From Artemisia argyi (Eukaryota > Streptophyta > Magnoliopsida > Asterales > Asteraceae): a stretch of 64,000 nt of DNA. The stretch covers positions 260,962,044 through 261,026,043 of the forward strand of contig CM060708.1 of the NCBI GenBank assembly GCA_030686995.1, given 5' to 3'. Shown piece by piece: positions 33,152 to 45,700 of the stretch. The notes beneath the pieces are model-generated. The model made no database searches. It saw only the letters and a list, made by a program, of their open reading frames with translations, and was not told the origin of the DNA. Made by a program: the position numbers and the translations under genes. Each line of letters opens with the position of its first letter. Within the stretch, counting starts at the first letter, position 1.

Positions 33152-33430
33152 CTATTCATTCCTCTTTTTCTTGTGCATCTTGTCCCTTTTTGCACCTTTG
33201 TTGCTGTCATTATGATCATCGTCAGCAATTTTCATGATTACAGCAAAGTATTAAATGAAAAACGACAAAAACGTATAAGTAAACATGTCCGGTAGAAACT
33301 ATAACTTTGTGCATTAAAGTGAATTATACAAACCTCTGTTAGGTGCAGCTCTATCCTCGGCAACCGCATTGGAACCACCTAAACTGGAAACCTTACCAAT
33401 AATCTCTCTCAAGAAGTCAAACATATTATA
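33152..33430 (-). pseudogene. NC2-alpha/DRAP1-like C-terminal fragment
   Basis: One exon (left end 33334, donor AGAG|GTTTGT) reads YNMFDFLREIIGKVSSLGG and then AVAEDRAAPNR. A second piece ending at a stop (33152) reads VIMKIADDDHNDSNKGAKRD and then KMHKKKRNE. The first resembles the segment after the histone fold in plant NC2-alpha (NF-YC11-like), a corepressor that binds TBP. The histone fold itself was not found nearby, so this is at most a fragment. Medium-low certainty. Confidence 0.45.
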
Positions 33431-33937
33431 GCTATGGACACACTAATTTCTACAATTGTCAAATAATGAAAAAAACAATCCCCATAAAATTCATAATATC
33501 AGTTGAAATTGAAAACATTGACATTCACACCGCAGCCTGATTTTTTGTATTTCAATTGTTGAGCCTGAACGGTTGATTCCAGTAGACTCACAAAGTCTCT
33601 CAGCAATCTCTTACGCCTGTAGCACTACGCAAGTTAGCTGTAACAAACAGTATGTTGGCATGAATATTACGATATTTAATCTAAACATCCTCTTCATGTT
33701 TTGATGATGACAAAGATGTAAGTTACAACATATAACATAAAGTGCTTAAGTTGCTTGTGATCACAATTCTTCTATGCATTCTTACGTCAACAAGCCTCGA
33801 CATCTCAACGTCTCAAGTATGCTTCAACTATCACTTAAGGTATGGATAAACAAGTGTTTAATACATCTCATGATCAAAGGGGTATTTAATTAACTAATAC
33901 AAAGTTTATTTAATTATATAAACATATTATATATTTT

Positions 33938-35329
33938 TGAAAAACACTTTTGGTAATAAAGAAAAATGTTTTAATCTTACTAAATATATGATTTCAAACT
34001 TTTAACCAAAATTAGTTAGTTTTTCACCAAATAAACTTTCTCCACTAAAAGACAGAAAATCTGGCCATTTCAGTAGGGCGGCCCCCTTAATTATAAGGGG
34101 CGGTCCCCTTAATTTTAAGGGGACCGGCACACAATTAAGGGGACCGGCCACGCTCCCCTGTCAGATTTGGTCAGAAATTTTTCCCTATAAATACCACCTC
34201 AAACCTGGAATTTTTCTCACCTTTTGCACAAAAAATTTCAGATCCAATTCTCTCTAAACATCCTTCTAAAACCCTTTGATCATAAGATTATTAATCTTTG
34301 TTTCAAGTGATCCAATTTCTCATCACTCAAAGTGCAAGAGAAGAATTCTCCCTATCATAAAGCCAAAGATGTATTAGGATCTAGTTAGTGCTTATGTGAA
34401 GTTGTGAGTTATGTATATGTAATAAGTAGATCAAGATGATCTTACTTAGTAGTGATTCAATAAGTGAGTAAGAAGTAGTGGGAGGAAGTAGTAGTGTGGA
34501 GAAGACATGTAGTTGTGAAGATGTAGGTGTGTGATTAAGTAATGGAGTTTAGAAGAAGTTGTGATGAAGTTGTGAAGTCGTGAAGACGTGAAGAAGTTGT
34601 GAAGCCGTGAAGAAGTTTAGAAGAAGTTGTGATGAAGTCGTGAAGTTGTGTAGAAGTTGTGTAGTGATCGAAGTTGTGTTGTGAGATTGGTTCTAGCTAC
34701 TATTAGAACTCGACATTTAGCTTAGTGTCGTTAAATGGTGTAAGCAAAAGTTGTGTACGGTTTTCTCCGCCAAAAGGGAGCTTGTTGAGTAGTGAAGAAA
34801 ACTCTCGAGTAGGTGACTCGGGGAGTGGAGTAGGAACAAAGAAGGTGTCCTTGTAGCCGAACCACTATAAATCATCGTGTCCGGTTTGCATTTCCTTTCT
34901 CTTATCTCTTATCATTTGTTCTTGCATTTCTCGCTTTACTTCTATGCTTGCCTACATGTCTTAGTTGTTGCTTATATAGTTGTGATGATTGATTGTGTTG
35001 AACATAGTAGTTAATATTGTGATTGTGTGTATAATTGCATGATATGGTCAAATAGATTATTATTCACACTTCTCATATTAAGTTTAACTTGATAGATAAT
35101 TTGATACAAAACGTTTTAAGATTTTAAAAGGAAAACGTATTCACATAAAGATCGACCAAAGCTTACATATATAATTGATCTTATTGATTATATGTTGTTT
35201 TCATACTAAACTCTAATTGAAGTTTTCCAAACAAACAATTGAATAAATTTGAATCAACATTTTAAAACAAAGTTTTTATAAAATCAAAAAGAAGGGAAAA
35301 CTATTCAACCCCACTTCTAGTTTTCCACA
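33938..35329 (+). repeat. 5' LTR of the non-autonomous element
   Basis: Contains a perfect palindrome GGTCCCCTTAA/TTAAGGGGACC, a TATA box, a GAAGTTGTGAAGTCGTGAAG-type minisatellite (about 34550-34670), and AATAAA at 35242 near its end. It closes TTTTCCACA before the primer site. Confidence 0.85.
34186..34193 (+). promoter_or_regulatory. TATA box in the 5' LTR (also 39686-39693)
   Basis: TATAAATA stands about 40 bases downstream of the palindromic block and before 'accacctcaaacctgg', the expected place for the U3 core promoter. It is identical in both LTRs. Confidence 0.6.
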
Positions 35330-35330
35330 A

Positions 35331-35345
35331 TTTGTACCAGAGCCA
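35331..35345 (+). other. Primer-binding site (initiator tRNA-Met type)
   Basis: TTTGTACCAGAGCC follows the LTR at once and matches the common plant primer site TTGGTATCAGAGCC except at two or three positions. Confidence 0.6.
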
Positions 35346-38300
35346 CGTCGCTCAAATTTTCAAAACAAATGGTTTTAAAAATTGAGTACGATCCATGTAT
35401 CAAATTACCCATTAAGGAGGATTTAATATGAAAAGTGTTTTGATTGATTAACTTGCATTAGTTTTGATATTATATACACTAATTATACTAGCTCGAGATA
35501 AGAATTATGCTTAAAACAAGTGTTATATGTTCGTTCTTAAAATCAGAAAGTTACACACCTTTCCACAAAGTCAGAAAACAATTTTTAACAAAAATTGCAT
35601 TTTTGAGTATCAGATGGGCGGCCCCTTTAATTGTCTGGGCGGCCCCCTTAAATACTGGGCGGCCCCCTTAAATTTAAGGGGTCCACCTGTCTGTTCGACA
35701 GTTTTTCAGAAACTTTGAAAAATCATATAAAATTAAACGTAACTCCGTAGAAGTCGTGCCACCCGGCGTTTTAAAGGTAATTGAGTCTACTTTCATTTAA
35801 AAATACTTACAAGTAACCATTACAAAGTTAAATAAGTCAAAAAGTTAAAATACTACACGAAGGTCAAAAATTTAAGTCTTGTTTTAACGTAAAACTTGTA
35901 TTTTACCTTTTCCTTCGAGTCGGGCATTCCTTGTCGATATATCTTTGAAAAATTAAGTATTTATGTTTTCAAAATATTGATCTTAATTAAATTTTAAAAT
36001 GGATAGGAAACTATTTTATTTTCAAATAAAATCGAGCTAAGTAAACATTGGTATATATAATACACAAAATGACGACAAGTGTTTTATGTGCTATGTGAAC
36101 TCATTTGTGATTTTACTTTGTTAATCGCTGCTATTTGTAATTTAGCTATTTGAATATCTTAGCATGTGTGCCTTGTACTCTATTAGTTTATAGCTAGTTT
36201 TCTGGCTTATACTTAACTAGATCTTATGCTAGATTTCTTGCGTTAGGATTGCAATATTATGCTTGCATTGCATATAGGTATAGATGGCTTAATGTTACTC
36301 AAACATCTTGTAAATAAGTTAAATCTAATCACCTAAATATTTCAAACAATTTAATCTATTCTTAACAATACACTTAAATATTTTCAACAAATTACCTTGT
36401 TTTACCTTAAGTTGTTTAATAAGAGAAATTCAATCTTTGTAAAACATTAGTAGTAGTACAAAAGAAAAAGTATTTTCAAAATCTAAAGTGTGTTCATTAT
36501 AAGTAACAATGAAGAGTCTTTCACATAAACAAAACTTATAACAATCATGAAGTAATAAGTCAAATTTCAATCACTCACCAACCTCACTCATTAAGAATCT
36601 CAGGATTAATGGAACACACTATCAAAATATCTATTTATTTTAAATGAGTGTTTGTGAGGGTCAAGAAAGATCTTGATATTATATCAATTCATTATTCAAA
36701 TTATGGTTGATATATTCATCAAATCTAATTGACATGTTTTTTAGTATGGACAAGAAATTGGATTGTTATTTGCTTAGTTTCAAGATTACATCAAATTTTA
36801 ACAAAGGATATAGTCTTGAATCTACATACTCAATCACACTAAGATTGATATGAAAATATTTACATCCTTTGTAGATGAAAAGAATATGCATTGGATCATA
36901 ACTCACACTTGTGTTGACAATGCCATATTGAATCTACTTGTTCAATAGTTGTGTTCCAAATATTAGAATAACATGTTTAACACATGCATAAAATATACAA
37001 TGAAGTAGGATTGACGACTTGGATGTTTCATCCGAAATATTCAAGCAATTTACATTGCAAAGCAATAGATAAATGTGTCATCTCCGAAAAACCAAACATG
37101 AGCAAACTAACAACATATGTAAACTTTGCTCACACTACTTAAAATCATCACTTCAAGCTAAAATACATATTTAAGAACAATACACACTATATATTATATG
37201 TACTTCATTTTCTTTGTAGCATGAATGGTTGTGTTACAAGATAATGCACTACACTTTTCTTTTTGAAATAATTTAAGTTATTAAAATTGAAAAATAACTT
37301 GTCACAATGCATAAACAAGTAAAATTCATTTTGTTTCAAATACTAGTTAAAATTATGATATATATAACATTGGCAAAAATCATAGATAATAATATTTGCT
37401 TTAGAATTTATAAATGTCTAGTTTTGATATCATTTGTGAATCACAATCTCATTTAAGATAAATAATCATTATGAGATTCATTTTTCAAGATATGCTAAGG
37501 AGCATCCTTAAATCAAGCACATTTATTAAATCAAGTAATATGCCATCAAAATAAAATAACCGGTTAATCATGAACAAAAGATTAAAACTTTGCGTTTACT
37601 CTTATCTAAACATTTAACACATCTCTATTGGGATAGTGAGTAAAATATATCATGTAGACTTACCTTCATAAAAACATGATGTTTGAGTCACATTAAGCCA
37701 AGTATTAGTGAATCAAGCAAACTTCATATTTGGTACTCTTCGATAGGTAAATTTAAGAACTCGATTTTTTCTAAAAAGAGAATGACTACTGGAGAATCTA
37801 TTGACTAGAAATTCAATTTAACCTAACGGTTGAATTGCTTCTATGTGAGAAGTTGGGTGTGTGTAACCTGTAAAAATGGTCGTGTTTAGCCTGAATTGAG
37901 CACCACTAGTAATAGTCTCATACTCATTCTCAAACTTGATTAAATTGCTCTTCCTAAATATACCTAATGCTAGTTTACTTTTATGAACTTTGCTTCTCAA
38001 TAGATGCTTTCATTCCTAGATTTATGGCATATCGCATATATGTTATTTCTAGATGATTATTTGCTCCTATGTGATTTGATTGTATGCCTTTACATGGTGT
38101 ACTCTATATGTATCATTCATCTAGGTATATTTTTCTTACCTTTAGATCCTACACCCTCATTTCATGAGAACCTTAGTGTCATAATCCGATAGGTCATATT
38201 AGTCTCATAATATATCCGGATGAGCATGAATTTAATGGGAAGGGAAATCACACTCACTCACATATATCCTTCTACCTCACACCCAAAACCGAGTCATCCT

Positions 38301-38479
38301 TTGTACTACCAATCTTGAGTCATCCACCATTTCCATGTCCTCAAAGAAACCAAGAATCAATATCATACCTCCTAAATCACTCCTCATTAATACCTCCTAA
38401 ACCAACACGTTTTGTCTAACCAATCCAACACCTACTATCCTTCCATAAACACATAATCAAAATCATCATTCAACCCATC
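35346..38479 (+). other. Non-coding interior of the LTR element
   Basis: AT-rich, with no frame above about 60 codons that resembles a known domain. At 35612-35682 three tandem units open with GGGCGGCCCC(C/T)TTAA, the same motif found in the LTR. A 62-codon hydrophobic frame at 38004-38192 is probably chance. Confidence 0.55.
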
Positions 38480-39403
38480 ATGTCATCTCCCAACAAACCT
38501 AACATCATTGTTATCACCCCACATACAACATCCAAACTACCATCCACACATGATGAATCACTTTCATCCATACCTTCATCATGCTTTCATGATCACCCAA
38601 ATGAAACCATTCTTTTAGCTCAACAAGACAACCTAACTATCACCCTCACTAATAAACTTCCACATTCATCTCACTCAATTCTACCAAATGACCCTTTTGA
38701 GGATCATACTCAATATCAAAACAATAACCATCAATCTCATCCAAACATGAATCATAAGTTTCATGACCAAACCTCAATCCCTAATCACAATCCAACCCCA
38801 CCATCATCACCTTCCTCCGAACATGAAAAGTTCGTTGAAGAGCTCAAAGAAGCTCATGAGCTTAATGCTCTTCTTGCGTTGCATCTTATTCAACGCAATT
38901 TGGATCAACAACCTACCTCCACCAACTCATCTCCATCAAACAATTTGATCCATCTTGAAAACCATATCATAAATTGCATTTGTTGCACCTACCTTGAAAA
39001 ACAAACCTTTGTTCTCAATGAACATCTCAATTGGATTGAGTATCTACTCACTAGGACGACTCAAGATTACACCAACACTCCATCACCACCACTTCTATGT
39101 TCATCTCCTAGTGCTCCCAATGCACCATCCAAAACACCATCAACTCAAGGAACCTCTACCTCCTCCATACCATTCTCATCATCTCCTATCAATCCACCAA
39201 CCTATAACCCCGTCCCATGGAGCTTACTTGAAGCTCATGGAGACACTTGCCTTTGTTGCATCCACAACCGAACAATTGTGTTCGGACTAAGTGATGAGAT
39301 ACAATACATGTTTTCTCACATTGAAAATTTGTTGCATCCTCTACCACCAACAACAAACACAACACCTCCACCACCATCAACAAAACACCTAAAAATCCCA
39401 TGA
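38480..39403 (+). CDS. Novel 307-residue protein of the LTR element with duplicated CxCC motif
   Basis: An open frame from ATG to TGA with no internal stop. Residues 1-110 are Ser/Pro/His/Asn-rich and probably disordered. Residues 114-140 (HEKFVEELKEAHELNALLAL) look helical. Two related units follow: 159-190 with LENHIINCICC...WIEYLL and 250-285 with LEAHGDTCLCC...HIENLL. They share LExHxxxCxCC and a closing IExLL. The His and three Cys could bind a metal. The linker and tail are Pro/Thr/Ser-rich. It lies where SIRE-type elements may carry an extra or envelope-like ORF, but it has no signal peptide or membrane segment. I do not recognise a family. It may be an element-borne or a captured host gene. 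Upstream 38220-38470 has a similar C-rich bias. Confidence 0.6.
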   Translation: MSSPNKPNIIVITPHTTSKLPSTHDESLSSIPSSCFHDHPNETILLAQQDNLTITLTNKLPHSSHSILPNDPFEDHTQYQNNNHQSHPNMNHKFHDQTSIPNHNPTPPSSPSSEHEKFVEELKEAHELNALLALHLIQRNLDQQPTSTNSSPSNNLIHLENHIINCICCTYLEKQTFVLNEHLNWIEYLLTRTTQDYTNTPSPPLLCSSPSAPNAPSKTPSTQGTSTSSIPFSSSPINPPTYNPVPWSLLEAHGDTCLCCIHNRTIVFGLSDEIQYMFSHIENLLHPLPPTTNTTPPPPSTKHLKIP

Positions 39404-39437
39404 TTCACTATCATCCACCCTTGTCATTACATATTTT

Positions 39438-40828
39438 TGAAAAACACTTTTGGTAATAAAGAAAAATGTTTTAATCATACTAAATACATGATTTCAAACT
39501 TTTAACCAAAATTAGTTAGTTTTTCACCAAATAAACTTTTCCCACTAAAAGACAGAAAATCTGGCCGTTTCAGTAGGGCGGCCCCCTTAATTATAAGGGG
39601 CGGTCCCCTTAATTTTAAGGGGACCGGCACACAATTAAGGGGACCGGCCACGCTCCCCTGTCAGATTTGGTCAGAAATTTTTCCCTATAAATACCACCTC
39701 AAACCTGGAATTTTTCTCACCTTTTGCACAAAAATTTTCAGATCCAATTCTCTCTAAACATCCTTCTAAAACCCTTTGATCATAAGATTATTAATCTTTG
39801 TTTCAAGTGATCCAATTTCTCATCACTCAAAGTGCAAGAGAAGAATTCTCCCTATCATAAAGCCAAAGATGTATTAGGATCTAGTTAGTGCTTATGTGAA
39901 GTTGTGAGTTATGTATATGTAATAAGTAGATCAAGATGATCTTACTTAGTAGTGATTCAATGAGTGAGTAAGAAGTAGTGGGAGGAAGTAGTAGTGTGGA
40001 GAAGACATGTAGTTGTGAAGATGTAGGTGTGTGATTAAGTAGTGGAGTTTAGAAGAAGTTGTGATGAAGTTGTGAAGTCGTGAAGACGTGAAGAAGTTGT
40101 GAAGCCGTGAAGAAGTTTAGAAGAAGTTGTGATGAAGTCGTGAAGTTGTGTAGAAGTTGTGTAGTGATCGAAGTTGTGTTGTGAGATTGGTTCTAGCTAC
40201 TATTAGAACTCGACATTTAGCTTAGTGTCGTTAAATGGTGTAAGCAAAAGTTGTGTACGGTTTTCTCCGCCAAAAGGGAGCTTGTTGAGTAGTGAAGAAA
40301 ACTCTCGAGTAGGTGACTCGGGGAGTGGAGTAGGAACAAGGAAGGTGTCCTTGTAGCCGAACCACTATAAATCATCGTGTCCGGTTTGCATTTCCTTTCT
40401 CTTATCTCTTATCATTTGTTCTTGCATTTCTCGCTTTACTTCTATGCTTGCCTACATGTCTTAGTTGTTGCTTATATAGTTGTGATGATTGATTGTGTTG
40501 AACATAGTAGTTAATATTGTGATTGTGTGTATAATTGCATGATATGGTCAAATAGATTATTATTCACACTTCTCATATTAAGTTTAACTTGATAGATAAT
40601 TTGATACAAAACGTTTTAAGATTTTAAAAGGAAAACGTATTCACATAAAGATCGACCAAAGCTTACATATATAATTGATCTTATTGATTATATGTTGTTT
40701 TCATACTAAACTCTAATTGAAGTTTTCCAAACAAACAATTGAATAAATTTGAATCTTCATTTTGAAACAAAGTTTTTATAAAATAAAAAAGAATGGAAAA
40801 TTATTCAACCCCTTTCTAGTTTTGCACA
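39438..40828 (+). repeat. 3' LTR of the non-autonomous element
   Basis: Near-identical to 33938-35329; most differences lie in the last 80 bases. It ends TTTTGCACA. No purine-rich tract precedes it. Confidence 0.85.
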
Positions 40829-40949
40829 CAGTATATATTAAGTACCCAAAATATAACAACCTCATAATCAAAAAATACAACATCAAGAATCAGACATTCT
40901 GATTCCCATATAATGTATATAGAATTCTAACCATGGATGTAAAGCTTGC

Positions 40950-42600
40950 TTCAGCTTCTCGCAGACGATGAAAAAGATGCTAACTGATGTTTAGGTGAAC
41001 CAACAACAACTGACCATCCGAGGGGCACGTTAGTGGATCTGCAACATCCTGAAACAAATGTTTGAATATCAACATTACAGTTCTAAATTTATGAATAAAA
41101 TGTCATTCAAGGTTCTGCAAAGACTTTTTTTAAACATCTTTTATAGATGATGTCACATTAATTAAAATATATAAAATATCTAGAATCATATACCTCCTGG
41201 CGCACTCCACAGCTGCAACCGTGTCCTGCTCACTTTGCGTCACTTTTTCTCGTTAACCTCTACCACCGCACTTGGCTTTAGCCCTTGTGTAACTCAGCTG
41301 CCTTCTTCCTTTTCGGAACAAAAGTGTGTGGGTACACCTGAAACAAAAACATGATACCGATTTAATTGGGACATGTGATACTAAAACAAAGTTTATTAGA
41401 TTAGTCTACCTTTGAGTGCATACCAAGCCGGAGGTCGTCTCCCAACTTTAGGATCCTCACCATAGTATTTTCCAACCTAGGTACTCTTACACTATTACTT
41501 ACCGAGATGCAAGTGTGCATCACTATTTCCAGTCCGCGTGTCTTGCAATGGCCTGAAACCGTATATCAATGTAGAGTGAATTTACGTAACACGAAGAAGA
41601 AACAATTTTCAAGTTAGGTGTTATAGAAAGCCGTCAACAATAATTGTATATGGGTATTTGGTACTGTGTTTTGAGAACAGATTACATAATTGTGGAAATC
41701 AGAATTTTGAGAGATACATGTCATTAGAAGATCATGGAATTTCAGTGATACATGTATTTGGTACTGTTCAAAATGATTGCTATGGACATCCGTTATAGGT
41801 AGATGTCTATTATCACAGAAACAATAGATACCTGTAACAAATTGTTTTTAAATTCATAAATAAAAATTCGACATAAGTACATGAAATGAAAATTGTATTT
41901 TAAAATTAACAGAACGGAGTATGAGGAAACATTTTTTTACGACCAGCATCAACATCACGCAACTTCACATCTGAGAGTTTCAGTATTATTAGTCGTTTGA
42001 CCACCCAAAGAATAATTTTACTCCAGTTCAGCCTATGATGCCCTTTAAAAAAATCAGTTAATTTTCATTAGGACCTAAATTGTACTAAACCTGTTTATGA
42101 AACTACTGAATCTTGTACAAAATGAAAATATAACAGTTTTGGAAAATTGACATTAGGGGTGTTTTTTTTCGATGTTCAAAGCGGATGTGATGACATGAGA
42201 AGGCTCTAATAGATAGAATAACACAAACCTTTACGTGTGCATTTGAGGAGCGCACAACCTCTTGCAAGTAGTCATCAATTGCATATGCCAAGCAAATTCT
42301 ATGCCGGTACAAATTCTTGTCACTAAAACTAACAATTGAACCACTGCTTGTACGACTACTATTGTAGACCCCTTTATCTGCTCGGGGCACAGTTAGGATA
42401 TCACAATTATTAATATAAGAGAAAATGCAGTCACAAATCCACCAAGATAAAGCAGAAACTTTATGGCTAACTCTAAGTATATTGTGTACTTACAAAAAGG
42501 AGTGTGTGATGAAGTGGATTCTTTCATCAAAATACCTGATGTAGCCTTCATATGTTGTGGATATGTAGCACTGGGGGCCAAAATGCGGTAAATGCAACAA
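40950..42600 (-). other. Exon-like pieces of an unidentified gene
   Basis: Several minus-strand stretches look coding and have plausible splice borders. About 42240-42385 reads KGVYNSSRTSSGSIVSFSDK, then LYRHRICLAYAIDDYLQEVV. About 41404-41455 reads YYGEDPKVGRRPPAWYALK and ends at a donor. About 41280-41340 reads VYPHTFVPKRKKAAELHKG and then a stop. About 40960-41050 follows TTTCAG. I recognise no family. With the NC2-like piece at 33.2 kb they may be one captured region split by the LTR element. Confidence 0.35.
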
Positions 42601-42781
42601 TCCCTACAAAAAATAATAATAATAATTTAAAAAAATAACTTTCATATTAAACTTTCAATCTTATACTGTACCAAAAAAATACAACAAACATAAATCATTA
42701 ATCATAAAAATAGAACATTGTACCTCCATTATTATTTGTATGACAAAGACTAACATAAACTAAAATCTACTCATCTATAAC

Positions 42782-45700
42782 TGGTGAGTGCTTATTCACT
42801 CACCTTTTCTGAGCTAAATTAGGACTTATTAATCCAAAAACTAACCAAAAATGCCAAATAAAACATGTTTTTGTGATTGTGAATGTGCAGGTACGGATAT
42901 ATCGTAAAAAGACGAAAAATAAACAAAAACCCGGCAAAAACGAGCACGAGAGTAGAACGAGTCAGAAAGTCAAGCTGGAACCAAGTTGAGCTTTGAAAAG
43001 TCAAAACAGATCCCTAGAGTTTTAAGTTTTGAAAGATTCATCCTTTTAAAAAAGTTTGAGGAAATGTCAGAAACAGTCCCTGCACTTTGAAAGATGACAG
43101 ATTCAGTCCCTCATGGAAATTTATGAAGAAAAGTCAAACTCAACCCTTAAATATCCAAAGTTGGCAACTTAAACCTTTGGAGATCAGTATTGAGATATTG
43201 GCAGAAAAGGTCCTTAGAGTTTCATAAATACACATTTGGTCCTTGGTTATTAAAACTAAAATCTCATATTATAAAACCAAGTCCAAGTCCAACAAAGCAA
43301 ATCCAATAAATAAATCCCAAAGGCCCATTCCAACTTAAAAATACCCGAGCCCAACATCTAAACCCACGTGTCAAAGTATTAAAAGAACGGGTCAAAGGTC
43401 AAAATTCGGTCAACCAATAATAAAGTATTTACCCCGCCTCATTTTTCCCCAAATTCCCCAACTTACCCAGCCAAGAACCCTAATTACCCTGCTATGGAAA
43501 TTGACCGTAATTACGGGTAATAATGTCAAATTGATGGAGTTTCTAGAAGTATCAGAGCGTCAGAGCATCTAAGAAACACACAGATGGTGTACGTGTCAGT
43601 ATGTGATTGGATACGACACGTCATAATGACTGATCCTAAGGCTATTATTGATGGGATGGAGTGGATATTGATCAAAGGGCTCAAGTTTGATATGAGAAAA
43701 CACAAACTCACACGGATTGCCAGCTTGGCAATCCGTGAATCCTCACCTCACCTCTCATAGAAATTAGACTCTTGTAAGCAGATTTTGGTGTGTAATTTTT
43801 AGATTAGCGAAGCTCTGGCAATTTTTAGTCTCAAATATACTTAGTTTAGATATTGTAATAAATTTCATATTAGCTTAATAAAATTTTCAGCTTTCATTAT
43901 ATTCCTTATCAGCTTATTGTACTGTTTTGTTAATTAGCTTTCAAAAATCATATATTCAGCTTGTTTCTAGTTCACTTTCAGTATTATTTCATTTAGTTTA
44001 ATCAAATATATCTTTAAATTCAGTTTTATCTTCTATTTCAAAATCAATAAAAAAACAGAAAATAAAAATAAAATAAAATAAAATGTTTCAATTTAGTTTT
44101 GATAAGTTTGAAATAAGCTGAATTAGCTTATATACAATCTATACAAGCTCTGTAGCTTGTTGTAGATCTGTTTACATTTCAATTTTCACAAGTAATTGAT
44201 TGGTCAACGATAGTCAACTGTCATAGTTCCTTTGATTGCTGGGAGGTTTTGGATAAGTTGGGATAGCCTTGGAAGATCCCTGCCTATCCTAGAGATAAGC
44301 AAGCATAGAGAATCCACCTCTGTTCTTGCTGAGGTGGAATGGTTTTGTAAGTTTTGATCAAACCTGTTTTCATAGCTTGATCTTAGTTAGATTTGCTTAG
44401 CTTATGGTATTACTGTTTTATTGACATACTATTGCTGTTATTGTTGTTGTGATTGCTGTGATAGAGCTTGATTGTTCATTAGATCACATCTGTTTGCTTG
44501 ATTTTGTGTTAGAATATCTTATATGAGTGACTGTCTTGGTTTGGATTTGAGTATATGTTCTTCTGTTGAATCTAGTGGTTTATGTTTGAGAAATTTGATT
44601 CAAATAGTGATAAGAGACTGTAATGGATACATTGATTGGTGATTTGTGGGTTGTTTCATCTTATTAGTGTAATCTGTCACTATAAGGTAGTGTTTGGATC
44701 TGTAATTTACTGAGTTTAATTGTGGTTGGATTGCTGATTTACAGTCACATCTAGGTTGCTTTAGAATAATAATAGAGTCTTAAACCATAAAAACAGTAGG
44801 TAATTTCATAAAAAAAAAAGTCAAAGTAGATTTCAATTCTCATAAGTAGTTAGGTGTATTAGAAAACAGATAGTGAAATTGAAGTTGTAGTTGTATAATT
44901 CATCAATAAAGCATAATCCAGTTTAGAATTAGCTTAAAACTACACATAGGAGTAGATTTGTTCATTTGAAATTAAAAGTGGTCAAAGTTTAGTAGTCATT
45001 AAATAGTCAACTGAAATCAGAATTAGTAGTTCATTTGCTGCTGTTTTTGATAAATTTTAGCCTGGTGAATGATAAATTGAGACAGAGATATTGTTTGCTT
45101 TTGATACTCAGTTGTACAGTATAGCTTTTGCCCCCACAAACTTGTGCATTTGAGCTTATCTGAGAGCTTATAGCTTCTGTCAATTAGCATATTTGAGACA
45201 GAGTGTCTGTTTTGAATCTTTAGGCCTGCAATTGTACATTGAGCCTGTATTTGAGGTTAATTGTTATATCTGAGCTTGTTAGTAGTAGTTTAAGTGTTGT
45301 GCATGATTATTTTGCTTCTGGATCTGTCTGTTTCAATATTGCTTATTGTGTGAGCTTATTGCATAGCTTATTCATCTGTTTGCTACTCATCTGAGTTTCT
45401 GAGCTTATTAAGAATTTTTAAACTGCATTTCTGAGCATATTAGATCATAAAACATTTGAGTTTTAAGTGTAATAGAGATTTGGTCACAAGTGCTTATAAA
45501 TAAGCACTTGTGAATAAGCAGTTTGTCCTAAAAAAACACTTAATCAGCTTATTTTTGTTTCAAAATTTTTATCCAAGTTCATTTTATTATTTTAGAATTT
45601 CTGGTAATTTTTCAGATTTTTCCAAGCTGATTTGATAATTTTCTTAATTTTTCTTTGATTTTAATCATTTTTAAATAGTTTTAATAAACAAAAATCCATA

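Larger units (their letters stand above)
33938..40828 (+). mobile_element. Non-autonomous LTR retrotransposon without gag-pol
   Basis: Two direct repeats of about 1.39 kb (33938-35329 and 39438-40828) flank 4.1 kb. By eye they differ at roughly 20 positions, so insertion or gene conversion was recent. Directly after the first repeat comes ATTTGTACCAGAGCC, close to the initiator tRNA-Met primer site TGGTATCAGAGC. The internal part has no gag, protease, reverse transcriptase or integrase frame. Its only sizeable frame is the 307-residue ORF just before the 3' repeat. No polypurine tract and no target duplication were found. The sequence before the first repeat (from about 33699, TGTTTTGATGATGACAAAG) looks like the true start of a SIRE-type Copia LTR, so the 3' copy may have lost its first 240 bp. 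Confidence 0.8.

Noticed and set aside
38004..38192. 62-codon hydrophobic frame upstream of the 307-residue ORF
   Set aside because: AT-rich chance composition is enough to explain it; no family, no leader context.
35330..38479. gag-pol genes in the LTR element
   Set aside because: No zinc knuckle, protease, integrase or reverse-transcriptase motif in any frame; all frames are short.
33933..40833. 5-bp target duplication for the LTR element
   Set aside because: The bases next to the two LTRs do not match for any reasonable choice of ends.
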